This document shows, piece after piece, positions 19,671 to 28,877 of a stretch of 32,914 nucleotides of DNA (position 1 is its first letter; each line of letters opens with the position of its first letter). Made by a program: the position numbers and the translations under genes. Source of the stretch: Candidatus Sulfotelmatobacter sp. (GTDB lineage: Bacteria; Acidobacteriota; Terriglobia; Terriglobales; Acidobacteriaceae); NCBI GenBank assembly GCA_030041215.1, contig JASHOH010000249.1:1-32914 (forward strand), in the 5' to 3' direction. Under the pieces are notes generated by a model that had not been told where the DNA came from, searched no databases, and saw only the letters and a list, made by a program, of their open reading frames with translations.

Positions 19671-20486
19671 ATGGACGCTGCGCCCACCATCATCACGCAG
19701 AACCTGACCCGCCGTTTCGGAGACTTGGTTGCGGTCGACAATATAAATCTGCGTGTGGCTCCGGGACAGTTTTTTGGATTCCTCGGCCCCAACGGCGCCG
19801 GCAAATCGACGACCATAAGGATGCTGACTGGACTGCTTGCGCCGACCTCGGGCGGCATCGAAATTCTCGGGCTTGATCTGGAGAAGAATCCGGTCGAAGT
19901 CAAGCGGCAGATTGGCGTCGTGCCTGAGGGTATGGCGCTGTTCGGGCGGCTCACGGGCTCAGAATTTCTGAACTTTGCCGGCCGCATGTACGGGCTGGAC
20001 CGCGAAACCGCCGCACGCCGCACGGCTGAATTGCTCGAATTCATGCAGCTCGCCGATCAGCCGCGAAAGTTGGTTACGGATTACTCGCATGGCATGCAGA
20101 AGAAATTGGCCATGGCGGCAGCGGTGATTCATGGCCCAAGAGTTCTGTTCCTGGATGAGCCGTTCGAAGGCGTCGATGCCATCGCCGCCGGAACGCTGAA
20201 GAAAATGTTGCAAGGTATGATCGCGCGCGGAGCCACGATTTTCCTGACCTCGCACGTGCTCGAGATCGTCGAGCGCCTGTGCAGCCACGTCGCCATCATT
20301 CATCAAGGGCGACTGGTGGCGCAGGGGTCGCTTGCAGAACTGCGCGTAGGGGCGGAAGCACAAACCGTAGCCGAGCCAGGCGATGCGCCGAACATCTCAG
20401 ACGAGAAAATGACGCTGGAACAAATTTTCTTGCGCACGGTAGGCGGTGTGAGAAGCAGCGATCAGGAGCTTTCGTGGCTCGGGTGA
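19671..20486 (+). CDS. ABC transporter ATP-binding protein (ABC-2 type)
   Basis: The 271-residue ATPase has a Walker A GPNGAGKST, a Q-loop region near GVVPEGMALF, the signature YSHGMQKKLAMA in place of LSGGQ, Walker B VLFLDEPFEG and the H-loop TSH. This sub-type powers export complexes such as those of the NatA/CcmA/drug-export group. The ATG at 19671 starts the domain directly; the frame is open 46 codons further upstream, but that part runs through the glutamine synthetase terminator. No ribosome binding site is clear. The permease gene follows after 19 bases, so the two form one transporter. The substrate cannot be deduced. Confidence 0.93.
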   Translation: MDAAPTIITQNLTRRFGDLVAVDNINLRVAPGQFFGFLGPNGAGKSTTIRMLTGLLAPTSGGIEILGLDLEKNPVEVKRQIGVVPEGMALFGRLTGSEFLNFAGRMYGLDRETAARRTAELLEFMQLADQPRKLVTDYSHGMQKKLAMAAAVIHGPRVLFLDEPFEGVDAIAAGTLKKMLQGMIARGATIFLTSHVLEIVERLCSHVAIIHQGRLVAQGSLAELRVGAEAQTVAEPGDAPNISDEKMTLEQIFLRTVGGVRSSDQELSWLG

Positions 20487-20505
20487 GAACGGATATCGCA
20501 GGACG

Positions 20506-22167
20506 ATGAGGACGGCCGGTAACTCCATGAACATGCGGAATCAACTCTCTGCCATCGCCGGACTCCGCTGGCGAATGTTTGTGAACTCGCTCCGTACCCC
20601 GCGAGAGCAGATGGAATTGCTCTCGCGAATGCTATTGGGATTGGCATTGATGATCGGCGGTCTTGGCGGAGCGATCGGCCTGGGAGCGGCAGCGTCTCTG
20701 ATGATTTCCGAGGGCCGGCCAGAATTCCTGGCAGCGCTTTTCTGGTTCGTCTTTATTTTCTGGCAGGCATTTCCGATTCTGGCAACAGCGTTTGGCACTG
20801 GCCCGGATTCGTCAGACTTGCTGCGTTTTCCGCTGAGCTATCGAGCTTATTTTCTGGTGCGCATGGGATATGGCGCGTTCGATCCGGCGACTGCTGTGGG
20901 TAGCCTGTGGGCATTTGGAATTCTGCTGGGCATCACATACACCAAGCCAGCGTTGTTTCCATGGGCGCTGTTGGTGATCCTCATATTTTGCGCTTTCAAC
21001 GTTCTCTTCATGCAGGTAGTTTTCTCCTGGATTGAGCGCTGGCTGGCCCAGCGCCGCACGCGGGAGATCATGGGCGTCCTGTTCCTGCTGCTGATGCTGA
21101 GCATGCAATTGATCGGACCGGTCATGCAGCGTTTTGAAAAACGGACCCGGCCGGAGATGAGCGGCTTATTCGGCGTTGTTGTCGGAGTGCAAGCAGTTCT
21201 GCCGCCCGGGCTGGCAGGAGATGCCATTGCGCAGTTTCTGTATCCTCAAGTCGGCGCGGCATTCAGTTCTCTGGTACTGCTTTGTGCTTTCGTGCTCGCT
21301 GTGTGCTATTTCTTGCACGTGCGCCTGAGGGCGCAGTATCGGGGGGAAAACCTGAGCGAGGCAGGTGCTGCCTTAGCTTTGCCGCGCGATCGATCGCTGC
21401 GCTTGGGTTGGGACCTGCCCGGACTTGCGTCGCCGCTGGCAGCGGTTTTCGAAAAAGAAGTCCGTTATATTCTGCGCAGTGGCCCCATGCTGCTGAACCT
21501 AATCATGCCGGTGTTCGTGCTGCTCATTTTTCGTTTTGGAGCCGCAAATCCGGGGCAGCGTGGCGGAGGGTTCCTTTCACGTGCGCCCGACATGGCATTC
21601 CCCGCAATGGCGGCCTACACGCTGCTGATGCTGACCAATCTGGTCTGCAACAGTTTCGGCGGTGATGGCGGAGGCATGCAATTCTATTTCGCCTCTCCTG
21701 TAGATTTCCAGCAGATTGTGCTGGCCAAGAACCTGACGCATGCCAGCATCCTGGCGCTGGAGGTTTTGTTAGCGTGGATCGTGGTCAGCTATTTTTACGG
21801 TTCACCTGGTTTCGGGATCGCGCTGGCAACTTTGGCCGGGCTGCTTTTCGCTGCGCCATTAACTCTTGCGGCGGGCAATGTGCTTTCGATTTATTGGCCA
21901 AAACGGATAGACTTTTCCTCTTTCCGCGGCCAAAGGCCCTCGCAGACAGGCGCGCTGATTACCGTCGTTTTCGAACTGTTTGTGGTCGGAATAGCAGTCT
22001 CCGTATTCCTGTTGGCGCGCCGCTATGCCAGCTTCTGGATTGCCGCGCTGGTTTTGCTGCTACTGGCCGGAGTTTCAATTTCCATCTACAAGCTGGTCCT
22101 GAACCGCATGGATCGGCTGGTGCGTCGACAGCAGGAAGCATTGCTGGCTGAATTGTGCCGCGCATAG
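20506..22167 (+). CDS. ABC transporter permease, large ABC-2-type membrane protein
   Basis: A 553-residue integral membrane protein with about 12 hydrophobic helices, for example GLALMIGGLGGAIGLGAAAS, LFWFVFIFWQAFPILATAF, LFAAPLTLAAGNVLSI and WIAALVLLLLAGVSISIY. Cytosolic loops are Arg-rich (RWLAQRRTREIM, NRMDRLVRRQQEALLAE). No soluble domain is present. It follows the ATPase gene by 19 bases and is almost certainly its partner. Its helix number suggests two fused halves, so one copy might pair with an ATPase dimer; that is inference. The start may be the ATG at 20506 or a later one at 20527; ribosome binding sites are poor for both. Confidence 0.88.
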   Translation: MRTAGNSMNMRNQLSAIAGLRWRMFVNSLRTPREQMELLSRMLLGLALMIGGLGGAIGLGAAASLMISEGRPEFLAALFWFVFIFWQAFPILATAFGTGPDSSDLLRFPLSYRAYFLVRMGYGAFDPATAVGSLWAFGILLGITYTKPALFPWALLVILIFCAFNVLFMQVVFSWIERWLAQRRTREIMGVLFLLLMLSMQLIGPVMQRFEKRTRPEMSGLFGVVVGVQAVLPPGLAGDAIAQFLYPQVGAAFSSLVLLCAFVLAVCYFLHVRLRAQYRGENLSEAGAALALPRDRSLRLGWDLPGLASPLAAVFEKEVRYILRSGPMLLNLIMPVFVLLIFRFGAANPGQRGGGFLSRAPDMAFPAMAAYTLLMLTNLVCNSFGGDGGGMQFYFASPVDFQQIVLAKNLTHASILALEVLLAWIVVSYFYGSPGFGIALATLAGLLFAAPLTLAAGNVLSIYWPKRIDFSSFRGQRPSQTGALITVVFELFVVGIAVSVFLLARRYASFWIAALVLLLLAGVSISIYKLVLNRMDRLVRRQQEALLAELCRA

Positions 22168-22178
22168 TTTCTAAGCTG

Positions 22179-22214
22179 GCGTTCGGCGAAGGCCTGCTCT
22201 CAATCGCCGAATGC
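22179..22214. terminator. Inverted repeat between convergent genes
   Basis: GCGTTCGGCGA and TCGCCGAATGC form an 11-base-pair stem (one G-U on the plus strand) around a 14-base loop. It fills most of the 53-base gap between the convergent permease and response-regulator genes. There is no clear T run, so a bidirectional terminator is likely by position but not proven. Confidence 0.45.
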
Positions 22215-22220
22215 TGATGC

Positions 22221-22985
22221 CTATTTGCGCTCAGGATTCGCAAGAAAACGATATCCCACGCCGCGCACCGTGAGCAGATGGCGGGGCTGAGCGGGATCGT
22301 CCTCGATGTAACGCCGCAGGCGCACGATGAAGTTGTCAATGGCACGCGTGTCGGTGTCTTCGTGCAGTCCCCAAACTTCTTCCAGAATCTGTTTGCGCGA
22401 AACCACGCGACCGTCGTTGCGGATGAGATTGCGCAAAAGCTCGGATTCCATCAGCGTGAGGTGAATCACATCGCCGTTGGTGCGCAGCTCGAGTGTGCCG
22501 AAATCAATGGTTTTGCCGCCGAAGGAAAAAGTTCCATAGTCGCCGATTTTGCCGGGATCGGCAGGCGCAGAGCTGGCCTCGAGCGAGTTCTGCGTGGAGT
22601 GCGCAGTCCGCATCCATTCGCTTCGCCGCAGCAGACCTTGCAGGCGGGCCAGCAGAATCGAAAGATCGAAGGGCTTGGTGAGATAATCGTCGGCGCCTGC
22701 GGCGAATCCTTTGAGCACATCTTCTGGACGGCCACGGGCGGTCAGCATCAGTACTGGCACGTAATTTCGCGCCGCGCGCAACTCCTCGACTACACTGAAA
22801 CCATTTTTGCCGGGCAACATGATGTCGAGCACAATGGCATCGAAATTCTCGTTCTTGGCAAGCAGGCGCTCGGTGGCGGTTTCGCCGTCTTCTGCGATTT
22901 CGGCTGAGTAGCCTTCGGCCTCCAGATTGAAGCGCAAGCCCTGTGCCAGGTGGGCCTCATCTTCCACTACCAGAACGCGGCTCAT
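22221..22985 (-). CDS. OmpR/PhoB-family response regulator
   Basis: The 254-residue protein has a receiver domain (about 1-120) with acidic pocket Glu8-Asp9, phospho-acceptor Asp54 (VLDIMLPGKNG), Thr82 and Lys104 (LTKPFD). After a Ser/Ala-rich linker comes a winged-helix DNA-binding domain (about 155-250), with LTLMESELLRNLIRNDGRVVSRKQILEEVWG and the wing VRGVGYRFL. Its ATG overlaps the stop of the histidine kinase gene as ATGA, so the two are co-translated and form a two-component system. The signal and target genes are not shown. The nearest candidate target is the convergent ABC transporter operon. Confidence 0.95.
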   Translation of the reverse strand: MSRVLVVEDEAHLAQGLRFNLEAEGYSAEIAEDGETATERLLAKNENFDAIVLDIMLPGKNGFSVVEELRAARNYVPVLMLTARGRPEDVLKGFAAGADDYLTKPFDLSILLARLQGLLRRSEWMRTAHSTQNSLEASSAPADPGKIGDYGTFSFGGKTIDFGTLELRTNGDVIHLTLMESELLRNLIRNDGRVVSRKQILEEVWGLHEDTDTRAIDNFIVRLRRYIEDDPAQPRHLLTVRGVGYRFLANPERK

Positions 22986-23890
22986 GCATTCACCCGAGGT
23001 AATTCCATAGTGATGGTGGTCCCCTGGCCTTCGCCCGCGCTTTCGGCGAAAACGTCGCCGCCATGCTTTTGCGCGATCGATTTCACGATGAATAGGCCCA
23101 GCCCGGTTCCTTTCACATGTGCAAGCGACCTGTGGTTGACACGGTAGAAGCGCTTGAAGATGCGCTTGGTATCATCGGGTGAAATGCCGACTCCGTGGTC
23201 CTGCACGCTGAGCACAATACGCTTTTCATCGGGAAAGTCCAGGCGCACGTGTACATCGACGCGATCGCCGGAATATTTGATGGCGTTATCGAGAACGTTG
23301 AAAACGGCGGTGCGAAGGTCCTCGTCGCTGCCCAGCACGCGCGGCAATTTGCCGTTTGCGGGTGACTCTTCGTAATGAAGAGCCTCCAGCGGCAGGTGAT
23401 GACGAGTGCGGGCCGCCTCCATGCAGTCACGCACGAGTTGGCGGAAATCAACAGCCGTTTTTTCGCGGCCAGCTTTCTTGTCTCCGGCCTGGCCGGCGCG
23501 CAACACCTGCTCGACGGTTTGCATCAGCCGGTCGGTATCACTCAGCATTACGCGGTAGAACTCCTGCCTCTGTAACTCTGGCAGGTCACGGCGCTGGAGG
23601 GTCTCCAGATGCAGCCGGATAGAAGCGACCGGCGTTTTCAATTCATGAGTGACGGCGTTGATGAAGCTGTCGTGCTGCTCGCTCCGGCGAAGCTCGCGCA
23701 CGAGAAAGCTGGTGTTGACGACAATGCCTGCAATGATGAGAGCGAAAAAGATGATGCCGAAAAACAGCAGGACGCGCAGACGCCAGTTGAGGATGATCCA
23801 GCCAACGTTGAGCGCAACAGCAAGCGCCACCAGGCCAATGCCCAGGCACACGAAGAAGACGATGGTTCCACGCCGGCTGGTGATCCGCAT
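22982..23890 (-). CDS. Sensor histidine kinase
   Basis: The 302-residue kinase has two transmembrane helices (about 10-34 and 39-63) with almost no periplasmic loop, which points to an intramembrane-sensing or partner-dependent kinase. The HisKA domain has His82 in INAVTHELKTPVASI. The ATPase domain follows with N box NVLDNAIKYS, G1 DHGVGI and G2 KGTGLGLFIVKS. I start it at the ATG at 23890. The frame remains open 65 codons upstream, but that part is translated from a dispersed repeat (peptide HPERSRFSGGAKDL) and precedes the first helix, so it is unlikely to be real. Its stop overlaps the response regulator start by ATGA. Confidence 0.93.
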   Translation of the reverse strand: MRITSRRGTIVFFVCLGIGLVALAVALNVGWIILNWRLRVLLFFGIIFFALIIAGIVVNTSFLVRELRRSEQHDSFINAVTHELKTPVASIRLHLETLQRRDLPELQRQEFYRVMLSDTDRLMQTVEQVLRAGQAGDKKAGREKTAVDFRQLVRDCMEAARTRHHLPLEALHYEESPANGKLPRVLGSDEDLRTAVFNVLDNAIKYSGDRVDVHVRLDFPDEKRIVLSVQDHGVGISPDDTKRIFKRFYRVNHRSLAHVKGTGLGLFIVKSIAQKHGGDVFAESAGEGQGTTITMELPRVNA

Positions 23891-23949
23891 AGCTAGGTTG
23901 ATTTTACAGCGATTGCAGCGGGGTGGCGGATCGGTTTGCCCACTGAAGG

Positions 23950-24064
23950 CGTCATTCCGACGCCCCGCGCTTTTGCCAGCGGGGCGAGGAATCTCACCGA
24001 GAATGGTCCCTGCAGAAGGAAGATCCTTCGCTCCGCCTGAAAAACGGCTGCGCTCAGGATGACG
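23950..24064. repeat. Composite dispersed repeat C
   Basis: Positions 23950-23995, on the minus strand, repeat the 46-base element at 17062-17107 with a few changes. Next to it, 24020-24064 holds a second module, AGATCCTTCGCTCC ... GCTCAGGATGACG, whose minus-strand translation is the HPERSR peptide seen in many spurious bacterial gene extensions. It fills much of the 332-base gap between the divergent kinase and ferredoxin genes. Confidence 0.7.
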
Positions 24065-24222
24065 CAGGGGACAGGAGAATCGCAATCAAGTTTGAAACCG
24101 AGCCACTAACCAAGCGGTTAGAAGACTGTACCGAAATCCTTATTGTTTGCTAGAATGTCCGCTTTCAAGACCGCCGCTGTTGTAAGATATCGATATCGAC
24201 CTTCAGGGGGATTCAGAGTTTT

Positions 24223-24483
24223 ATGGCTTACGTGATTGCAGAGCCTTGCATTAACACCAAAGATACGGCGTGCGTGGACGCGTGCCCGGTGGATTGCATT
24301 CATCCCAAGAAAGATGATCCGAAGTACGCGACGGAGCCGCTGCTCTATATCGATCCGGTGGAGTGCATCGATTGCGGCGCGTGCGTGCCGGTGTGCCCGG
24401 TGTCGGCGATTTTCGCCCTCGACGATCTGCCGGAGAAGTGGCACGAGTTTACCGCGAGGAACGCGGCATATTACGGGCGGTAA
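24223..24483 (+). CDS. Seven-iron ferredoxin
   Basis: An 86-residue ferredoxin with two clusters. Cys9, Cys17 and Cys58 are placed to bind a [3Fe-4S] cluster, and Cys21, Cys48, Cys51 and Cys54 a [4Fe-4S] cluster, as in Azotobacter ferredoxin I; Cys25 would be the free cysteine. Position 12, which would complete an ordinary second [4Fe-4S] cluster, is not cysteine. The motifs are CVDACPVDCIHP and CIDCGACVPVCPVSA. It is a soluble low-potential electron carrier; the partner is unknown. An AGGGGG tract lies upstream, though farther than usual from the ATG. A near-perfect terminator follows, so it is a single-gene unit. Confidence 0.93.
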   Translation: MAYVIAEPCINTKDTACVDACPVDCIHPKKDDPKYATEPLLYIDPVECIDCGACVPVCPVSAIFALDDLPEKWHEFTARNAAYYGR

Positions 24484-24553
24484 CAGGCCGTCAGCTCTCA
24501 GCCCCACATTTCGCGTGTAGCTAGCTGACCTTCGGCAGATTGCTGGAACATTC

Positions 24554-24586
24554 AAGGCGCGCATCCCACAGGGATGCGCGCCTTTT
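24554..24586 (+). terminator. Strong terminator of the ferredoxin gene
   Basis: AAGGCGCGCATCCC and GGGATGCGCGCCTT form a perfect 14-base-pair stem around an ACA loop, ending in four Ts. It starts about 70 bases after the ferredoxin stop and isolates it from recO. Confidence 0.85.
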
Positions 24587-24658
24587 CATTGGAGTGACCA
24601 CAATCGCTCACCGGTCCCGGTTCCCTCCGGTAAAATTCGCTCAGTAAGGCACACTCGA

Positions 24659-25420
24659 ATGGCACTCAAGGAATCCGAAGCGATTGTGTTGCGTACGTAT
24701 CCGTTGCGCGAGGCCGATTTGCTGGTGACGCTGTTCACGCGCGCCGAGGGCAAGGTGCGCGGCGTGGCGCGGTCGGCGAAGAAATCGAAGCGGCGATTTG
24801 GCGGGGCGCTGGAGCCGATGACGTATGTGCGGGCATTTTACGATGTGCGTGAGGAGCAGGAGTTGGCGCGGGTGGATGCATGCGAGGTGATTGAGTCTCC
24901 GCTGGCTAGTGAGGTTGGGTACGCGCGGGCAGTAGCATTAGCGCATGTGGCCGAGTTACTGGATGAACTGCTGCCAGATCATGAGGTCAACGACGCGGTG
25001 TTTCGGCTGACGCTCTCGGTGCTGCGGGTTTTGAGTGGCGAAGAGATTTGGATGCCAGTGACGTACTTTGAATTGTGGCTGACGCGGCTGGTCGGATTCT
25101 TGCCGGAGCTGACGGAGTGCATTGTGTGCGGGCGAAGTCTGAACGGCAGCCGGACATATTTTCACGCGTTGGCCGATGGCTTGATGTGCGCGGACGATAA
25201 GCGGCTTGCATCGTCAGAGATATCGAGCGAATCGCGGGCGTTGGCGGCGCAGATGTTTCGGGCGCCGGTGGAGAGTTTTGCTGATTCGGGGGAACCTTGG
25301 CCGAAGGCGCGAGGGGCGGACTTGCGGAAGTTCTTGATTCAGACGTTGCAGCGGCATATTGAGAAGAAGCTGGTGACGGCGGGGATGATGGAGAGGATTG
25401 CTGACCAGCAGTATTGTTGA
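24659..25420 (+). CDS. recO: DNA repair protein RecO
   Basis: RecO works with RecR to load RecA on SSB-coated single-stranded DNA. The 253-residue protein shows the N-terminal OB fold ([49 protein letters not shown] pattern) and the helical C-terminal part. A partial zinc motif is visible: CIVCG near residue 160 and a single Cys in GLMCADD, so the second pair of ligands is incomplete, as in many RecO proteins. Length is normal. AAGG lies about nine bases upstream of the ATG. It precedes glyQ and glyS on the same strand, a common arrangement in bacteria. Confidence 0.93.
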   Translation: MALKESEAIVLRTYPLREADLLVTLFTRAEGKVRGVARSAKKSKRRFGGALEPMTYVRAFYDVREEQELARVDACEVIESPLASEVGYARAVALAHVAELLDELLPDHEVNDAVFRLTLSVLRVLSGEEIWMPVTYFELWLTRLVGFLPELTECIVCGRSLNGSRTYFHALADGLMCADDKRLASSEISSESRALAAQMFRAPVESFADSGEPWPKARGADLRKFLIQTLQRHIEKKLVTAGMMERIADQQYC

Positions 25421-25527
25421 CAAAGACACGAAAATACGGGGAGGAATGCGATGCGGAAGTAGCTGCTGACGGCCTCCCGTCCTTCCATTTACAATCAAGA
25501 ATCAGTCTTAGACCTCCGAAACAGCCT

Positions 25528-26607
25528 GTGAATCCATCTTCTTCCAATCCGCTGACGTTTCAGGAACTCATCCTGCGCTTGCAGACTTTCTGGGCGGAGC
25601 GCGGGTGTGTGTTGCAGCAGCCGTATGACGTAGAGGTGGGCGCCGGGACGATGGCCCCAGAGACATTTCTGCGCGTGCTGGGGCCGAAGGCGTACAAAGT
25701 TGCGTATGTGCAGCCGTCGCGGCGGCCAGCGGATGGGCGGTACGGGGAGAATCCAAACCGGCTGTACAAGCACATGCAGTTGCAGGTGATTTTGAAGCCT
25801 CCGCCGGAGAATGTGCAGGAGTTGTATCTGGAATCGCTCAGCGCGATTGGCATTGATCTGCACGCACACGACATCAAGTTTGAAGAAGACAACTGGGAGG
25901 CTCCGACGCTGAGCGCGTGGGGCGTGGGCTGGCAGGTGATGCTGGATGGGCTGGAGATTACGCAATTCACTTACTTCCAGCAGTGCGGCGGCCTGGATTT
26001 GTTTCCGATTTCGGCCGAGCTGACGTATGGCTTGGAGCGCATTGCCGCGTTCCTGCAAGATGTGGATTCGATTTATGACATCGTGTGGGCGCGTGATCCG
26101 GAGACGGGAGCTGTTGTGAAGTATGGGGATGTGCGGCTGGCGGATGAGCAGCAGTTTTCGGTGTACAACTTTGAAGCCGCGGATGTGGAGAAGACTTGGA
26201 AGCATTTTGAGTTGTATGAGGCGGAGTGCAAGGCTTTGCTCGATACGTACAACGAATCGTACAAGCCCAACCAAGAACAAGAGCTTAAGGAAGTGGAGTT
26301 AAGGCTTGACAGGGAATCGATTCCAAAGCGGCCAGCCAAGAGCCGTTTTCCTCTGCTCGCTGCCTACGATCTCTGTTTGAAGTGCTCACACCTGTTCAAC
26401 ATTCTCGATGCGCGTGGGGCTATTTCCGTGACCGAGCGCGTTGGCGTGATTGCGCGAGTGCGGGCGCTGGCTGTCGGGATTGCGAACGCGTGGGTAGATC
26501 AGCAAGAAAGTGAAGACGACGTTGGCGGCGGAACAATGGAGAGTGAGCCTGTGCGTGGGAGGCTCCCAAAAAGGAAAGCGGAAAAGCTAGCGCCGGTAGG
26601 CTCCTGA
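25528..26607 (+). CDS. glyQ: Glycyl-tRNA synthetase alpha subunit
   Basis: GlyQ carries the class II catalytic core of the two-gene (alpha2-beta2) glycyl-tRNA synthetase. Clear segments: [60 protein letters not shown] and [15 protein letters not shown] place the start at the GTG 25528 because the family core begins six codons later; the same frame is open back to a TTG at 25414. The resulting 359 residues exceed the usual ~300. The excess is an insert of about 27 charged residues ([20 protein letters not shown] and following) before the conserved [21 protein letters not shown], and a 35-residue Glu/Lys-rich C-terminal tail. glyS follows after 65 bases. Confidence 0.94.
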   Translation: MNPSSSNPLTFQELILRLQTFWAERGCVLQQPYDVEVGAGTMAPETFLRVLGPKAYKVAYVQPSRRPADGRYGENPNRLYKHMQLQVILKPPPENVQELYLESLSAIGIDLHAHDIKFEEDNWEAPTLSAWGVGWQVMLDGLEITQFTYFQQCGGLDLFPISAELTYGLERIAAFLQDVDSIYDIVWARDPETGAVVKYGDVRLADEQQFSVYNFEAADVEKTWKHFELYEAECKALLDTYNESYKPNQEQELKEVELRLDRESIPKRPAKSRFPLLAAYDLCLKCSHLFNILDARGAISVTERVGVIARVRALAVGIANAWVDQQESEDDVGGGTMESEPVRGRLPKRKAEKLAPVGS

Positions 26608-26672
26608 ACATCGCGCTGCGATACTGCTCACATTCCTTTCCGTTCTGCTCTAAGACGATCAAAGGTATACGA

Positions 26673-28814
26673 ATGGCAGATTTTCTGCTTGAGATCGGGT
26701 GCGAAGAGATTCCGGCGCGGATGATTGACGCGGCATCGCGTGAGTTGCGCGAGCGCGTCGCCGGCCTGCTCGGGCGTGAGCGGCTTAACGCCGGCGAGAT
26801 TACGTCTTTCGATACTCCGCGGCGGTTAGCGGTGATCGCTCACAGAATTCCCGCGTCGCAATCTGATGTGTCCGAGCAGATCACTGGCCCTTCGTTGAAT
26901 CATTCCTATAAAGATGGTCAGCCGACGCAGGCGGCGATTTCATTTGCCAAAAAGGCTGGCGTGGATGTTTCACAGCTCGAAAAAACAACCACTCCTAAGG
27001 GCGAGTATTTGTCCGCCAGAATCACAAAGAAGGGGCGCGCAGCGGCTGAGATTCTGGCGGAAAACCTGCCCAGAGAACTGGCTTCGATCTACTGGCCGAA
27101 AAACATGTACTGGCGGAAGCCGAACGAGCGTTTTGTGCGACCGGTGCGGTGGATTGTGGCCATGCTTGACGGGGAAGCGATTCCGCTTGAGTTCGGGGGC
27201 ATCAAGGCGCGAAATCTTTCGCGCGGGCACAGGATTCTGGCTGATCGTCAGGTGATGATTCCGCGTGCAGGATCGGCTTACGTGGATGTGTTGCGATCGG
27301 CGAAAGTTTTGGGCCGGGCGGAGCGCGAGCAGCAGATTCGCAAGGCGCTGGATGTCGCCACCAGCACCATTTCCGGCGCGTGCTGGCGGGAAGATAAAAC
27401 TCTGCTTGATACGGTCGTAAATCTGACCGAATTTCCTTCTGTGGTCTTAGGCGGATTTGATCCGCAATTCCTGCAGTTGCCGGAAGAAGTTCTAGTCACC
27501 GTGATGCGCGACCATCAGAAATATTTCGCGGTGGAAGATGCGAGCGGAAAACTGCTGCCGCATTTCCTTGCGGTGCTGAATACTGATGGAGATTCGCAAG
27601 GGCTGATCCGCCACGGAAATGAGCGTGTGCTGCGGGCGCGGTTCAACGATGCGCGATTTTTCTGGGAGACAGATCAGAAGAAGTCGTTGCTCGAACGTCT
27701 TGACCTGCTGCGGCATGTGACTTTTCAGAAGGACCTGGGAACGTACTACGAAAAGACACAGCGGGTACAGCGACTGTGCAGCTGGCTGAGCGAGATCATC
27801 CGGCAGAGCGGAATGGCCATCCGGCCCGGTGTGATTCATAAGGCTGCGGCGCTGGCCAAGACTGACCTGACAACTGAGCTAGTGAAAGAATTTACCGAGC
27901 TGCAGGGAATTGTCGGCGGGCTGTATGCGCGGGTGCAGCAGCTCGATTCAAGCCTGCCGGAAGCTACGCGCTTCGCCATCGCGGATGCGATCTACGATCA
28001 CTACAAGCCGGAATCGACGGAAGGCGATGTTCCGCGGTCCATGGAGGGCGCGGTTCTTTCGATCGGCGATAAGGCCGATACGATTGCGGGGATGTTTGCG
28101 CTAGGATTGGCGCCGAGCGGATCAAAGGATCCGTTTGCACTGAGAAGGCAGGCGAACGGAATCGTGAAGGTGATCGACAAATACAAGCTGCCGCTGAAAT
28201 TGAATGAGATGATGCGGGATGCGCGGGCGGGCTATCAGGGATCGGCTGCGGAGAGGAAATTCGTTGATGCCGCCGCGTTCGAGGAATCGACGCAAGCTTT
28301 CTTCCGCGAGCGATTGGAATTTTATCTGAAGGATGTGCTTGGTTATGGATATGACGTAGTGAATGCCGTGCTTGCCGCTGGTGCCGACGATGTGGTGGAC
28401 GCCATCGCGCGGGCGGAAGCGGTGAAGCAGGTGATGCACATGCCGGAGTTTGCCGCGATCGGCGCAGCCTGCAAACGCATGAGAAACATTTTGCGGCAGG
28501 CAGAAGAGAAGGGAATCAAGCCGGCAGAAGCTTTTGAAGGTCTCGCCGATTCCCCGCCGGAAGAGAAGAATCTGGCTGCCTATATTGAGACATATGGCCC
28601 GAGAATTGAGGAACATCGCAGGAAAAAAGAATATAGCGATGCTCTCTTGCTTCTCTCAAGCGCGCGCGAGCGCGTGGATGCGTTTTTCGACAAGGTCATG
28701 GTGATGGTGGAAGATGCGAAGGTTCGGGCAAATCGGCTGGCGTTGCTGAGGACTCTGTTAAAGGAATTTTCGACCATCGCCGATTTTTCAGAGATTGCGA
28801 CGGAAGTCAAATAG
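26673..28814 (+). CDS. glyS: Glycyl-tRNA synthetase beta subunit
   Basis: The 713-residue beta subunit binds tRNA-Gly and completes the enzyme with GlyQ. It opens with FLLEIGCEEIPARMI, then SFDTPRRLAV, NERFVRPVRWIVAMLDG, TVMRDHQKYFAVED, ARFNDARFFWETD, GDKADTIAGMFALGLAPSGSKDPFALRRQANG and a C-terminal helical anticodon-binding part ending in KVMVMVEDAKVRANRLALL. Length is typical. AAAGG lies seven bases before the ATG. It is co-directional with glyQ and probably in the same operon with recO upstream. Confidence 0.97.
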   Translation: MADFLLEIGCEEIPARMIDAASRELRERVAGLLGRERLNAGEITSFDTPRRLAVIAHRIPASQSDVSEQITGPSLNHSYKDGQPTQAAISFAKKAGVDVSQLEKTTTPKGEYLSARITKKGRAAAEILAENLPRELASIYWPKNMYWRKPNERFVRPVRWIVAMLDGEAIPLEFGGIKARNLSRGHRILADRQVMIPRAGSAYVDVLRSAKVLGRAEREQQIRKALDVATSTISGACWREDKTLLDTVVNLTEFPSVVLGGFDPQFLQLPEEVLVTVMRDHQKYFAVEDASGKLLPHFLAVLNTDGDSQGLIRHGNERVLRARFNDARFFWETDQKKSLLERLDLLRHVTFQKDLGTYYEKTQRVQRLCSWLSEIIRQSGMAIRPGVIHKAAALAKTDLTTELVKEFTELQGIVGGLYARVQQLDSSLPEATRFAIADAIYDHYKPESTEGDVPRSMEGAVLSIGDKADTIAGMFALGLAPSGSKDPFALRRQANGIVKVIDKYKLPLKLNEMMRDARAGYQGSAAERKFVDAAAFEESTQAFFRERLEFYLKDVLGYGYDVVNAVLAAGADDVVDAIARAEAVKQVMHMPEFAAIGAACKRMRNILRQAEEKGIKPAEAFEGLADSPPEEKNLAAYIETYGPRIEEHRRKKEYSDALLLLSSARERVDAFFDKVMVMVEDAKVRANRLALLRTLLKEFSTIADFSEIATEVK

Positions 28815-28840
28815 GAGATTAAAAACATCTATTAGGTTCG

Positions 28841-28857
28841 GCCGGCGGTACGCCGGC
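28841..28857. repeat. GC hairpin between glyS and ppdK
   Basis: GCCGGCG-GTA-CGCCGGC is a perfect 7-base-pair hairpin. No T run follows, so it is not a standard terminator. It looks like another dispersed hairpin repeat placed in the 63-base gap, just upstream of the ppdK ribosome binding site. Confidence 0.5.
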
Positions 28858-28877
28858 GCTACGAAAGGAATAATTCT

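Noticed and set aside
23891-24085. 65-residue N-terminal extension of the histidine kinase
   Set aside because: It is encoded by a dispersed repeat and gives the HPERSR-type peptide seen in many false extensions; the kinase is complete from the ATG at 23890.
24186-24197. GATATCGATATC palindrome upstream of the ferredoxin gene
   Set aside because: A 12-base palindrome made of overlapping ATC/GAT steps is weak evidence for an operator without other copies.
25495-26280. 261-codon open frame antisense to glyQ
   Set aside because: Shadow of the GC-rich coding strand; composition is Leu/Arg/His/Gln-rich without domain motifs.
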